Below are positions 1 through 7,591 of a stretch of DNA of 64,000 bases, in pieces (position 1 is the first letter of the stretch; every line of letters begins with the position of its first letter). A program made the position numbers and the translations under genes. This DNA is from VHCN01 sp964589935 (lineage in GTDB: Bacteria > Verrucomicrobiota > Verrucomicrobiia > Limisphaerales > VHCN01), in assembly GCA_964589935.1 (NCBI GenBank), contig CAZPVD010000008.1:1-64000 (forward strand). Reading direction: 5' to 3'. The notes below the pieces were generated by a model, which searched no databases, was not told the origin of the DNA, and saw only the letters and a program-made list of their open reading frames with translations.

Positions 1-54
1 CATCCTCGCCCCTGCCTTCTTCGCCATCTCTATCACGCTCTTGGGTGTGCTCAT
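1..54 (-). CDS. glnA: Probable glutamine synthetase, N-terminal 18 residues only
   Basis: Partial gene running off the left edge. The minus strand from position 54 reads MSTPKSVIEMAKKAGARM with no stop. This resembles the extreme N-terminus of type I glutamine synthetases, which commonly read 'tp.evl..ak..g.k.vd'. It lies directly downstream of glnK-amtB on the same strand, where a glutamine synthetase gene is a frequent neighbour, so the three would form an ammonium uptake and assimilation operon. No Shine-Dalgarno sequence precedes the ATG; the leader between 55 and 110 is AC-rich. Only 18 residues are visible, so the call rests mainly on context. Confidence 0.5.
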   Translation of the reverse strand, partial: MSTPKSVIEMAKKAGARM

Positions 55-121
55 TTTCTTTTTGATGTTGTTGTTTTGTGTTTCTTAGTTGTTGTCTGAA
101 TTGTTGCTCAAGTCGCGCAGC

Positions 122-154
122 CGCGCCGGGGAGGCCTGCGCCTCACCCGGCGCG
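122..154. repeat. Strong hairpin between amtB and glnA
   Basis: Nine-base arms CGCGCCGGG (122-130) and CCCGGCGCG (146-154) are exact inverted complements and enclose a second stem AGGC/GCCT (132-135, 140-143) with loop CTGC. It lies 24 bases past the amtB stop. No T-run follows on either strand, so it is not a classic intrinsic terminator. It may be an mRNA-processing or stabilising hairpin between amtB and glnA, or a dispersed REP-like palindrome. Confidence 0.6.
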
Positions 155-178
155 ACAAACGCGAGTTGGTTGGCTGGA

Positions 179-1750
179 TTAAGCTCCATGATAACCTTCT
201 TCACCATGCTCGGCGAGGTCGAGGCCCGCGGTCTCAACTTCCTCGGTCGGACGGAGGCCAATGATCGCCTTCACAATGTTGGCGATGATGAGCGTTCCAA
301 CGATTGCGAGGCAGAGTGTCACGCCGATGGCCTTGACCTGCTCAAACCAGAGGCCGCCTTCAGCGACGAGCTTGGCCAGTCCGTTCTTGGTGGCAGCGTT
401 GGCGAGATCCATCTTGCCGCCGACGTCGGCGAGGTTGCTGACGATGTTGGCATTGCCGCTATTCTTCGTGGCAAGCAGGCCAGTAAGAAGGGCACCCATC
501 GTGCCGCCGACGGCGTGCACGCCGAACGTGTCAAGCGCGTCGTCGTAGCCGAATACAGCCTTGATCTTCCAGCAGGCGAAGAACGGCACAAGACCGGCAG
601 CGATGCCGATGATCACAGCGCCGCTGCTATCAACAAAACCGCACGCAGGCGTGATGACCACGAGGCCGGCGACCGCGCCGGAGCAGAAGCCGAGCACGCT
701 CGGCTTGCCACGGAACAGATACTCAGCCATCGCCCACACGAACGAGGCGACTGCCGTCGCAAGCGTCGTGGTGGTGAAGGCGTTCGCGGCGACGACGTCA
801 GCCGCGACGGCGCTGCCCGCATTGAAACCATACCACCCGACCCAGAGCATGCCGGTGCCGATCATGCACATGACCATGCTGTGCGGAGGCATCGGTTCCC
901 TGCCGAAGCCGATGCGCGGTCCGAGGATCAAGCAGAGGATCAGCGCGCTCCAGCCGGAACTCATGTGCACCACGGTGCCGCCGGCGAAGTCAATCGCCTT
1001 GATCTTCGCGTCAGGGTTCCACACGCCATTCATCGCGCCGTCCGAGCCCCAAACCATGTGTGCGAGCGGGAAGTAAACGACGAACATCCACAGCGTCATG
1101 AACAGCAGGATGGCCGAGAATTTCATGCGCTCCGCAATCGCGCCGACGATGAGCGCGGGCGTGATAATGGCAAACATGAGCTGATACATGGAATACACGT
1201 TGTGCGAAACCCACGCGCCATAGGCCGAGTTGGGGGTTGAATCCACATTTTTGAGCAGTGCCCAGTCGAGGTTGCCAAGGACACCCTTGATTACACCGTC
1301 GTGCGAGAATGCCAAGCTGTAGCCGCACAGCCACCAGAGTATTGTGACGAGGCCGGCGATGCCGAGACATTGAGCGAGCACGGAGAGCACGTTTTTCTTG
1401 CGGACAAGGCCGCCGTAGAAAAGCGCCAAGCCCGGCAGCGTCATGAATAGCACCAGCGCGGCACAAACCATTTGGAAACCATTGTGACCTGGGCCGGGCG
1501 TGCCAAGCGTGGCCATCTTGAAGTCCTTCGGCAGGTTGCCGTCTTTGTCCTTCAACGGTTTCAGCGCGTCCACGCCGGAAGGATCGGAGTTGCCGATGTA
1601 TGCTTCCAATCCGGCGATGCGTTGTTCGAGTGTCGGCTCCGGTGCCTTGGCTGGCGCGGCTCCGGCGGCGGCGGCATCCGCGGCACGAGCGCTGAACGAC
1701 AGCGTTGCAGCAAGTGCGAGAAGTCCGAGGGAGAGAATCAATTTCTTCAT
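179..1750 (-). CDS. amtB: Ammonium transporter, Amt family
   Basis: Inner-membrane ammonium channel of the Amt/MEP/Rh family. Start at 1750 is preferred over 1780 because it opens directly onto a signal peptide (MKKLILSLGLLALAATLSFSARA), usual for Amt proteins of this length (523 aa). An Ala/Pro-rich periplasmic linker of about 70 residues then precedes the first conserved helix. Family motifs are present, including FYGGLVRKKN, the AGGTVVHMSSG segment carrying a conserved pore histidine, and DTFGVHAVGGTMGALLTG with the second. The C-terminus (RPTEEVETAGLDLAEHGEEGYHG) matches the cytosolic tail that contacts PII in characterised Amt proteins. The PII gene glnK lies 36 bp upstream on the same strand, so the pair should be co-transcribed and GlnK should block the channel when nitrogen is plentiful. 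Confidence 0.96.
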   Translation of the reverse strand: MKKLILSLGLLALAATLSFSARAADAAAAGAAPAKAPEPTLEQRIAGLEAYIGNSDPSGVDALKPLKDKDGNLPKDFKMATLGTPGPGHNGFQMVCAALVLFMTLPGLALFYGGLVRKKNVLSVLAQCLGIAGLVTILWWLCGYSLAFSHDGVIKGVLGNLDWALLKNVDSTPNSAYGAWVSHNVYSMYQLMFAIITPALIVGAIAERMKFSAILLFMTLWMFVVYFPLAHMVWGSDGAMNGVWNPDAKIKAIDFAGGTVVHMSSGWSALILCLILGPRIGFGREPMPPHSMVMCMIGTGMLWVGWYGFNAGSAVAADVVAANAFTTTTLATAVASFVWAMAEYLFRGKPSVLGFCSGAVAGLVVITPACGFVDSSGAVIIGIAAGLVPFFACWKIKAVFGYDDALDTFGVHAVGGTMGALLTGLLATKNSGNANIVSNLADVGGKMDLANAATKNGLAKLVAEGGLWFEQVKAIGVTLCLAIVGTLIIANIVKAIIGLRPTEEVETAGLDLAEHGEEGYHGA

Positions 1751-1786
1751 GGTGGTTGAAAGTCGAAGGTTGCAGTTCAACGGGTG

Positions 1787-2125
1787 TTAAACGGCGCTGT
1801 CACCTTTCTCCTCGGTGCGGATGCGGATGGCAGTCTCCACAGGGCTGACGAACACCTTGCCGTCTCCGATCTTGCCGGTCTTGGCGGTCTTCACGATGGC
1901 ACCGACAGCGGCGTCCACCCGATTGTCCGGCAGGATCAGTTCGAGTTTGATCTTGGGCAGGAAATCCACCGTGTATTCGCTGCCGCGGTAGATTTCGGTG
2001 TGGCCCTTCTGGCGGCCAAACCCCTTTACCTCGGTGACGGTCATGCCTTCGATGCTGAGTTCGCCAAGGGCGTCCTTCACTTCTTCCAACTTAAATGGCT
2101 TGATGATGGCTTCGATTTTCTTCAT
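1787..2125 (-). CDS. glnK: PII nitrogen regulator, GlnK type (copy 1)
   Basis: 112-residue PII protein, full length. It starts MKKIEAIIKPFKLEEVKDAL. The T-loop GFGRQKGHTEIYRGSEY carries Tyr51, the uridylylation site in proteobacterial PII, and Tyr46 is also present. The B- and C-loop signatures TGKIGDGKVFV and AIRIRTEE, which bind ATP/ADP and 2-oxoglutarate, are intact. It is immediately upstream of amtB, the conserved GlnK-AmtB arrangement in which PII binds and closes the channel. A -24/-12 promoter match lies 115 bases upstream. By eye it differs from the second copy at 6792-7130 at about 16 of 112 positions. No GlnD-type uridylyltransferase gene is in the window, so modification of Tyr51 is unproven. 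Confidence 0.96.
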   Translation of the reverse strand: MKKIEAIIKPFKLEEVKDALGELSIEGMTVTEVKGFGRQKGHTEIYRGSEYTVDFLPKIKLELILPDNRVDAAVGAIVKTAKTGKIGDGKVFVSPVETAIRIRTEEKGDSAV

Positions 2126-2239
2126 GCGGGGTGTCTTCGCGTTCTAACGGCAAAGGGCACCACAACGGGCTGTGCAGGCACACACCTACACTTCTGAATC
2201 GTTTGAAAACACGGATTCAATTTGTTCGGCCCCAAGGGT

Positions 2240-2255
2240 AGCAATCGTTTTGCCA
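2240..2255 (-). promoter_or_regulatory. Sigma-54 (-24/-12) promoter match upstream of glnK-amtB
   Basis: Minus strand reads TGGCAAAACGATTGCT: the GG and GC dinucleotides are ten bases apart and only one core base differs from TGGCAC-N5-TTGCW. Transcription would start near 2229, giving a leader of about 100 bases before glnK. Sigma-54 control of glnK-amtB by NtrC is well established in Proteobacteria; applying it here is inference, supported by a second match at 7254-7269. Confidence 0.6.
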
Positions 2256-2378
2256 CTGAGAACGATGGGACTCATTTTGCCGAAACTAATCGCGCTGTCG
2301 CAAGAAAAACCGTGATAATTCGGATGTTCACTGTTCCTCATGTGCGCACAAAAGGTTGCAATGGTATCGATTTGACCA

Positions 2379-2404
2379 GATTGGCTGTTTCTTGACAGCC
2401 AATC
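2379..2404. terminator. Perfect 10-bp hairpin downstream of the phosphatase-kinase gene
   Basis: GATTGGCTGT (2379-2388) and ACAGCCAATC (2395-2404) are exact inverted complements around a 6-base loop, 28 bases past the stop of the gene ending at 2433. There is no clear T-run on the minus strand, so termination is plausible but not certain. The rest of 2126-2432 holds the glnK promoter, a small perfect palindrome TGTGCGCACA (2341-2350), and no supported gene. Confidence 0.45.
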
Positions 2405-2432
2405 GAAGCCGTCATTCGGGAAGGGAATTATT

Positions 2433-4196
2433 TCAGTGGTGTTTGCGCAAAAACCAAAACATCACAAAGAAACCGAGTATCCACAGCGCAACAAACACCA
2501 GAATGAGCGGCAACATCCGAAAGCGCGATTTCCAAAGTTGCGGCGCCTGCAAGCGCGCGTGCCGGCTGCTCATCTCCACGATTTCATAATTTTCCAGCTC
2601 GGCCCCCATCTCCAGCGCGGACTGGTAGCGCCGTTTCGGATCGCGCTCCATCGCGTGAAGGATGATTTCTTCCAGCACCGGGGTGAGCTTGGAATTGATT
2701 TTGCGTGGTGCGGCGGGATCGCCGGTGACGCGCGAATTCATGATGACGTATGGGCTGTCACCACCGAAGGGAACTTCGCCCGTGGCCATCTCGTAAAGAA
2801 TCGCACCGAGGCTGTAAATGTCCGTGCGATGGTCGCCGCGGCTGCCCTTGACCTGCTCCGGCGCCATGTAATCCGGCGTGCCCATCGCAGGCGTGAAGCC
2901 GACAAAGGTGAGACGGCGCGACGCCAGCGATTTCGCGATTCCAAAATCCATGATGCGAATCGTCCCGTCGTTGCAAATCATGATGTTGGCCGGTTTCAAA
3001 TCGCGATGCACGACGCCGCTTTGGTGCATATACGAGAGGGCCGTGCAAATGAGGCCGGCGATTTTGACGGCGTCTTTCTCCGGAAGGGGATGCATCGCTT
3101 TGAGCAGATGCTGCAGCGTGCAACCGATCAGATACTCGCTGACAATGTAAGGCCGGCTCTTCTTTTCAACGGGAAATATTTTCAGGATGTAGGGATGATT
3201 GAGTTTAAGTCCGATCTCCTCCTCGCGGAGAAAACGATCAAATCCCGCCGGATCGCTCTCGATTTGCAAATGGGGGATTTTCAGGGCCACCGCCTGGCCG
3301 GTTTGCCGGTCGTTGGCTTTGAAAAGCGAGGCCATGCCGCTTTTGGCGATGATGTCGGTGATTTCAAAGCGGTCGTCGAGCAACTGCCCCACGCCAATAT
3401 CCTTTCCGATCGGCTGGCGGGTTTTGGCGGCGGCGTTTTGAACCTGCATCGCGTGCTCCACGTGCCACACCTGAATAATCTGGACAGAGACATTGTCGCT
3501 GGCCTGGCGGCGCTCGGCCAAACCGATCAGCCGCTTGCAGGCTTCTCCGGGATGGTATTTAATCATTACCTCCAGAATTTCCTCGTCCAAAACAAATCCG
3601 TAGAGTCCGTCCGAACAGTGCAAAATCAAATCTCCCTGCTGCAACTCTTCCGTTGTGATGTCGCATTGGCAGATCGGCTCCCAGCCGACGGCGCGGGTCA
3701 GCGTGGAGCGATGCGGACTGGTCATGGCGTTGCGTTCCAGCAGCAATCCCAGTCTGACTTGCAGCGAGGTATAGGAATGATCGGTGGTCAACCGCTTGAT
3801 TTTTCCGGCGCGGATAAGGTAGGCGCGGGAATCGCCGACATGCGCGATGGTGACTTTGTCCTGTCGAAAAATGGAGGTCAGCAGCGTCGTGGACATACGG
3901 CCCTGTTCCTGCGCGGCCTGAAAAATTTTGGCTGAAGCTTCATCATAAATCTGGCGAACCAGGGCGTTGACAGTGGTTTCGGGTTTTGCCTCCTTGAAAA
4001 CAGACAGCGCGGTTTCCGCAGCCATGCGGCTGGCTATATCACCGTTGCCTTCCCCGCCCACGCCATCGGCCAGAATCGCAATGCTGCCGACCGCCTGCAA
4101 AAGCTGAAATTCTTCCGGCTCCCAAAAGGCAATGAAGTCCTCATTATGTTCTCGAACCGTTCCAACGCTGGAGACTTGGAAACATTTAACTTTCAT
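2433..4196 (-). CDS. Bifunctional PP2C-type phosphatase / Ser-Thr protein kinase
   Basis: 587-residue fusion of two opposing enzymes. Residues 1-245 are a PP2C phosphatase with metal-binding aspartates in LADGVGGEG (D44), HVGDSRAYL (D122), CSDGL (D196) and SDNVSV (D234). Residues 277-540 are a Hanks-type kinase: VALKI (K306), VHRDLKPANIM (D399), MDFGIAKS (D417) and DYMAPEQ. The glycine-rich loop is unusual, AKSGMAS rather than GxGxxG, but this is tolerated in several bacterial kinases. Residues 561-583 form one membrane helix followed by RKHH, so the protein should be tail-anchored with both domains cytosolic. Similar fusions are known in bacteria, often near nitrogen-uptake genes; here it sits between two PII-transporter operons. 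Substrates are unknown. The 79-residue membrane protein gene upstream may be co-transcribed (76-bp gap). DNA is AT-richer than most of the window. Confidence 0.93.
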   Translation of the reverse strand: MKVKCFQVSSVGTVREHNEDFIAFWEPEEFQLLQAVGSIAILADGVGGEGNGDIASRMAAETALSVFKEAKPETTVNALVRQIYDEASAKIFQAAQEQGRMSTTLLTSIFRQDKVTIAHVGDSRAYLIRAGKIKRLTTDHSYTSLQVRLGLLLERNAMTSPHRSTLTRAVGWEPICQCDITTEELQQGDLILHCSDGLYGFVLDEEILEVMIKYHPGEACKRLIGLAERRQASDNVSVQIIQVWHVEHAMQVQNAAAKTRQPIGKDIGVGQLLDDRFEITDIIAKSGMASLFKANDRQTGQAVALKIPHLQIESDPAGFDRFLREEEIGLKLNHPYILKIFPVEKKSRPYIVSEYLIGCTLQHLLKAMHPLPEKDAVKIAGLICTALSYMHQSGVVHRDLKPANIMICNDGTIRIMDFGIAKSLASRRLTFVGFTPAMGTPDYMAPEQVKGSRGDHRTDIYSLGAILYEMATGEVPFGGDSPYVIMNSRVTGDPAAPRKINSKLTPVLEEIILHAMERDPKRRYQSALEMGAELENYEIVEMSSRHARLQAPQLWKSRFRMLPLILVFVALWILGFFVMFWFLRKHH

Positions 4197-4272
4197 TGAT
4201 GGCGTAAATTAAAGGGACATTTATCAGAAAGAAAGACTGGCGCGGGTCGGGCGGATTGATTCCAACGGCCGG

Positions 4273-4512
4273 TCAGATTCTTCCTGATTGAGCCGCCATC
4301 TGGCATTTTTCCCGCCAACGCCGCAGCGCGACCAGCGACCAGACCGCCTCCACCAGTCCGAAGGGCCATGCGCCTTGAAGAAATCCATAGGCCGATCCTG
4401 CCATACAAGCCACGGCAAATCCAAAGACAAACCATCGGTTGCGATCCTCCAATGCGTAACACACCAGCATCGCTGTTACGGCAAACAAGCCAAAAATCGT
4501 AAGTTGATCCAT
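4273..4512 (-). CDS. Small membrane protein, 79 aa
   Basis: Starts MDQLTIFGLFAVTAMLVCYALEDR, with a first helix at about residues 5-20 and a second hydrophobic stretch at about 26-48. It ends with a conserved-looking GAWPFGLVEAVWSLVALRRW segment and a basic tail. I recognise this as a small conserved hypothetical found in many proteobacteria and some other phyla; its function is unknown to me. It is 76 bp upstream of the phosphatase-kinase on the same strand, so it may share a transcript. Confidence 0.7.
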   Translation of the reverse strand: MDQLTIFGLFAVTAMLVCYALEDRNRWFVFGFAVACMAGSAYGFLQGAWPFGLVEAVWSLVALRRWREKCQMAAQSGRI

Positions 4513-4568
4513 GCAAAATTCGCTTTATTAGAAGCGTAAAATACAGACATGCGCCAATCAATTATCAA

Positions 4569-4594
4569 CCGGCCTGATTATCATCCGAGGCCGG
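4569..4594. repeat. Short inverted repeat upstream of the 79-aa gene
   Basis: CCGGCCT (4569-4575) and AGGCCGG (4588-4594) are exact inverted complements around a 12-base loop. It lies between the terminator at 4619 and the small gene starting at 4512, in an AT-rich stretch that probably holds that gene's promoter. It could be an operator or a chance hairpin. Confidence 0.35.
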
Positions 4595-4618
4595 AATAAC
4601 CTATCTGCCTTCAAAAAG

Positions 4619-4651
4619 AAACCCGGCCACTTCGTTCAAGTGGCCGGGTTT
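4619..4651 (-). terminator. Intrinsic terminator after the APC permease
   Basis: ACCCGGCCACTT (4621-4632) pairs perfectly with AAGTGGCCGGGT (4638-4649) around loop CGTTC, extended by two A-T pairs. On the minus strand the stem is followed by TTCTTTTTG; on the plus strand by TTTTG, so it may work in both directions. It sits about 20 bases past the stop of the permease gene. Confidence 0.88.
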
Positions 4652-4670
4652 TTGTGCAGCCGGTTCAGGG

Positions 4671-6734
4671 TTATGCGGGTTTCTGAGTGAGCAGAATTTC
4701 CTTGCCGGTTTCTTTGCTCCTCTTCACGAAGTAAATAAGCCCATAGATGCCCCACAAGGCGCAGAAGCCAAGGGCAATGTAGGGTTCCTTCACGCTCATG
4801 CCGGGAACCATGAACGGTCCGATGAGGTAAAACGACATGCACGCCAGGTTCGCCACCAGCCCGAAGATCGGAATGACGAAATGTTTGATGCCGCTGAAGG
4901 TGTGATGTTCCTTGAACGCCACGATGGCGACAAGACACGTTGTCATGTAGAGCAGGAACGTGCCGAAGTTGCTGATCAACGTGACGATCAGCAGCGTATT
5001 GGGCATTTTCGCGTAGGTTGCCGGCGCAAAGATGGCGAAACTATACCAGACATTGTGTTTGTCCAACGCCGCCGGAGTTGTGCCGCCCAGATACAGCGTC
5101 ACCGCCGCGATGCCGATGAAAATCGAGATAATGGACAGTGTCCAGATCGCGCGATGAGGCGAGAGCGTCCGGCCATGCACCAGACCAAAGTGCGAAGGCA
5201 CTTCTTCGTCGCGACCCATTGCGTAAGTCACACGCGCACCGGTGCTCAAGCAGGACAGCGTCGTGCCAACCAGCGCCAGAAACACGGTGAACGCCTGGAT
5301 GAGCATGAATGCCTTGCCGGCCGCCGCGCTGCCAAAGGCCCACGTGCCGACAATCAACATCATGTCGCCGAGTGGCGCTCCGGAAGCGCCGGCATTTGAA
5401 ATGGTGTAGCCGCTGTTGAATAGATAATTGGCGGCAAAGTATTCAAAGAGATAACAAACAGCGCCCTGAATGGCCAGCGACAGGAGCACCGCGCGGCCAA
5501 TGTCCTTCTTCGGATCCTTCGCTTCCTCGCCCATCGCGGTGACGGACTCGAAACCCACTAACAGAAGAATCGCGATGCACGCCTGGATGATGACGTAACT
5601 GAATCCATGGGGTGAAACCACCGACGAGGCGGATGTATGGAAGTTATATGTTAGCGGATCCTTCGCGTCGCCTGCTTTGCCGGTGATGGCAGCGTCCGCC
5701 TTGTAACTGATGGTGAATAGTTCGGCCATGGCGTGCCCGTCCTTGTCGAGTTTCAGTTTTCCAGCATCATCTTTTTGAAACACCGGATATGGATCGCCAT
5801 CGGCAAGTCCCATGGCGGTCAACCCGCCCAGCACGGCGGCATCAGTATTTTTGGCCTTGTCCAAATCGTCCTTGGTGACGGTGCGGTCCTGCTGTTTGAA
5901 AACGGGCACCGGCTTGCCGTCCTTGTCTTTGGCCGCAAGCTTTTCGTCCGCAACCGGATTGCCCTTGGCATCCGCAAATTTGGGCGTGTTGTCGGCCCAC
6001 ATATCAGGCACTGGCTTACCCTTGTCATCCAGCACGTTGACCGAGTCCACGTTGTAATTGACCGCCGTGCCGTTCGAGATATGAATCGCCGTCGCGCCTT
6101 CTTTGTGGCTTGTGCGATAGGAAATGGCCATCACCGAAAACACAATCAACGCGGAGATTTGAATGACGTTGATCGCCATGTTGACTGCGGTGGTTCCCGT
6201 AACGCCCCGGAAGGCGATGTATCCAATGCCCAACGAAAAGACGATGCAAAAGAGATACATGAACAGCGGACTGTTGTAAGTGCCGCTAAACGTGTCCGGG
6301 AAGAGCTGACTTAGCAGGTAACCACACAAGATCGCCGTCACGCCCACCATCAATCCCGGATAAACCCAGTAATAAAGATGGCTGGCCCAGCCGGTGAAAA
6401 ACTTGACGACTCGCGCGAACTTGAACGCCTTCGTCTTTGAGGCAAATGCCTGCTCGGCGTAAAGATAGGACGAACCGGCGCCGGGATATAGCTTGGACAA
6501 TTCCGCGTAGCTGATCGCCGTGGCGAAGCACAGAAGCAGTGCGGCCAGAAGACCGAACCACATGGCACAACCCGCCATCGGAGCGCCATACAACGACTGC
6601 TGTTGCAAGGTCAGCCACAGGAATGCGCCAGGCGCAATCAGCGCCATGGCGTTGATGGTCAGTCCCGTCAAACCCAGTGTTGCTTTGGTTGCGGGTTTGT
6701 CGCCGCCACCAGGGGTAGTTGTTTGGTTTGCCAT
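4671..6734 (-). CDS. APC-family amino acid permease with large extra-membrane insertion
   Basis: 687-residue secondary transporter. N-terminal motifs such as GLTGLTINAMALIAPGAFLW and SYAELSKLYPGAGSSYLYAEQ are typical of the APC superfamily; GFESVTAMGEEAKDPKKDIGRA is the conserved cytosolic loop. Usual length is about 450-520 aa. The excess comes mostly from a hydrophilic stretch at about residues 206-375, between two membrane helices. That stretch contains several short repeated D-x-G-K/N-P-V patterns (DKGKPVPDM, DAKGNPVADE, KDGKPVPVF), hinting at internal duplication. The gene follows a PII gene by 57 bp, copying the glnK-amtB layout, so the permease may be PII-regulated. Substrate is unknown. 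Confidence 0.9.
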   Translation of the reverse strand: MANQTTTPGGGDKPATKATLGLTGLTINAMALIAPGAFLWLTLQQQSLYGAPMAGCAMWFGLLAALLLCFATAISYAELSKLYPGAGSSYLYAEQAFASKTKAFKFARVVKFFTGWASHLYYWVYPGLMVGVTAILCGYLLSQLFPDTFSGTYNSPLFMYLFCIVFSLGIGYIAFRGVTGTTAVNMAINVIQISALIVFSVMAISYRTSHKEGATAIHISNGTAVNYNVDSVNVLDDKGKPVPDMWADNTPKFADAKGNPVADEKLAAKDKDGKPVPVFKQQDRTVTKDDLDKAKNTDAAVLGGLTAMGLADGDPYPVFQKDDAGKLKLDKDGHAMAELFTISYKADAAITGKAGDAKDPLTYNFHTSASSVVSPHGFSYVIIQACIAILLLVGFESVTAMGEEAKDPKKDIGRAVLLSLAIQGAVCYLFEYFAANYLFNSGYTISNAGASGAPLGDMMLIVGTWAFGSAAAGKAFMLIQAFTVFLALVGTTLSCLSTGARVTYAMGRDEEVPSHFGLVHGRTLSPHRAIWTLSIISIFIGIAAVTLYLGGTTPAALDKHNVWYSFAIFAPATYAKMPNTLLIVTLISNFGTFLLYMTTCLVAIVAFKEHHTFSGIKHFVIPIFGLVANLACMSFYLIGPFMVPGMSVKEPYIALGFCALWGIYGLIYFVKRSKETGKEILLTQKPA

Positions 6735-6791
6735 AGTTTGTTTTTTGTTTTTTGGTTTGGTCTTGGTCTCAGTCTTTCTCTCGCTCTCGGC

Positions 6792-7130
6792 CTAAATGGC
6801 TTGCTCGTTCTTCTCCTCAGTGCGGATGCGGATGGCAGTGTCTATGGGGCTGACGAACACTTTGCCGTCACCAATCTTGCCGGTTCTGGCGGTCTTCACG
6901 ATGGCGCCGACGGCGGCCTCCACGCGCGTGTCTGGAAGAACCACTTCGAGTTTAATTTTGGGCAGGAAGTCCACCGTGTATTCGCTGCCTCGAAAGACTT
7001 CGGTGTGGCCCTTCTGGCGACCAAAGCCTTTCACCTCGGTGATGGTCATGCCTTCGATGCCGAGCTCGCTGAGGGCGTCTTTTACTTCCTCCAGCTTGAA
7101 CGGTTTGATGATGGCCTCGATTTTCTTCAC
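6792..7130 (-). CDS. glnB: PII nitrogen regulator (copy 2), paired with APC permease
   Basis: 112-residue PII paralogue of the protein at 1787-2125, starting at GTG (7130) because the shared N-terminus MKKIEAIIKPF begins exactly there. The T-loop reads GFGRQKGHTEVFRGSEY: Tyr51 is kept and position 46 is Phe instead of Tyr. ATP/2-oxoglutarate motifs TGKIGDGKVFV and AIRIRTEE are intact. It is followed on the same strand by an APC permease rather than an ammonium channel. By analogy with GlnK-AmtB it may gate that permease; this is inference. The remaining differences from copy 1 are conservative and cluster at the C-terminus (EEKNEQAI versus EEKGDSAV). Assignment as GlnB rather than GlnK is arbitrary. 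Confidence 0.94.
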   Translation of the reverse strand: MKKIEAIIKPFKLEEVKDALSELGIEGMTITEVKGFGRQKGHTEVFRGSEYTVDFLPKIKLEVVLPDTRVEAAVGAIVKTARTGKIGDGKVFVSPIDTAIRIRTEEKNEQAI

Positions 7131-7253
7131 GGTGTGTTCAAATCATTGCATGACACGGTTTCAACTCTGCCGCCGGCCACACGCACGATGCCTCGCGCAA
7201 CAAAACTCTTCCGACCGATGAACTCGACGGAATGCAACCGGCGAGCCGCGTTA

Positions 7254-7269
7254 AGCAACGCCGATGCCA
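7254..7269 (-). promoter_or_regulatory. Sigma-54 (-24/-12) promoter match upstream of the second PII gene
   Basis: Minus strand reads TGGCATCGGCGTTGCT, one core mismatch from TGGCAC-N5-TTGCW with correct GG-N10-GC spacing. It lies 124 bases before the GTG start, closely matching the 115-base distance at glnK. The rest of the 461-bp gap to 7591 is AT-rich around 7290-7400, includes a small hairpin CTGGT/ACCAG (7386-7403), and presumably holds the divergent sulfatase promoter; no gene is supported there. Confidence 0.6.
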
Positions 7270-7591
7270 CGATGCCGGCGTAAAATATGAATCTCAAAAA
7301 ACATCGGGTTTTTCAGTGCTTTTTTGCGAGTGATAAATTTTTTGATTCGATTCGATGAATCAAATGCTGTGCAGGCTTGAGCAAACTGGTTTTTTTTGAC
7401 CAGCAGCGAATCGGCAGTGCCTTTCACGACTTCAACACGCGGAAATCCACATTTGCCTCACGTGAGTCCAAACTTCTCCAGAGCATCCATGTTTCACACG
7501 TGGCGGGCTTTCCACGCACAACGACGAGGGGCAGTCTTGTAACTTCGCAGAATCCGCCCTCGTCTGCGGGTTTGACTCAACCGCATCCGAC

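Noticed and set aside
55..121. Sigma-54 promoter directly before glnA
   Set aside because: No GG-N10-GC match was found; glnA is more likely read through from glnK-amtB.
89..1240. Long plus-strand frame of 383 codons opposite amtB
   Set aside because: Charged, low-complexity, no family-like sequence; it is the antisense shadow of amtB in GC-rich DNA. Many similar frames across the window were discarded for the same reason.
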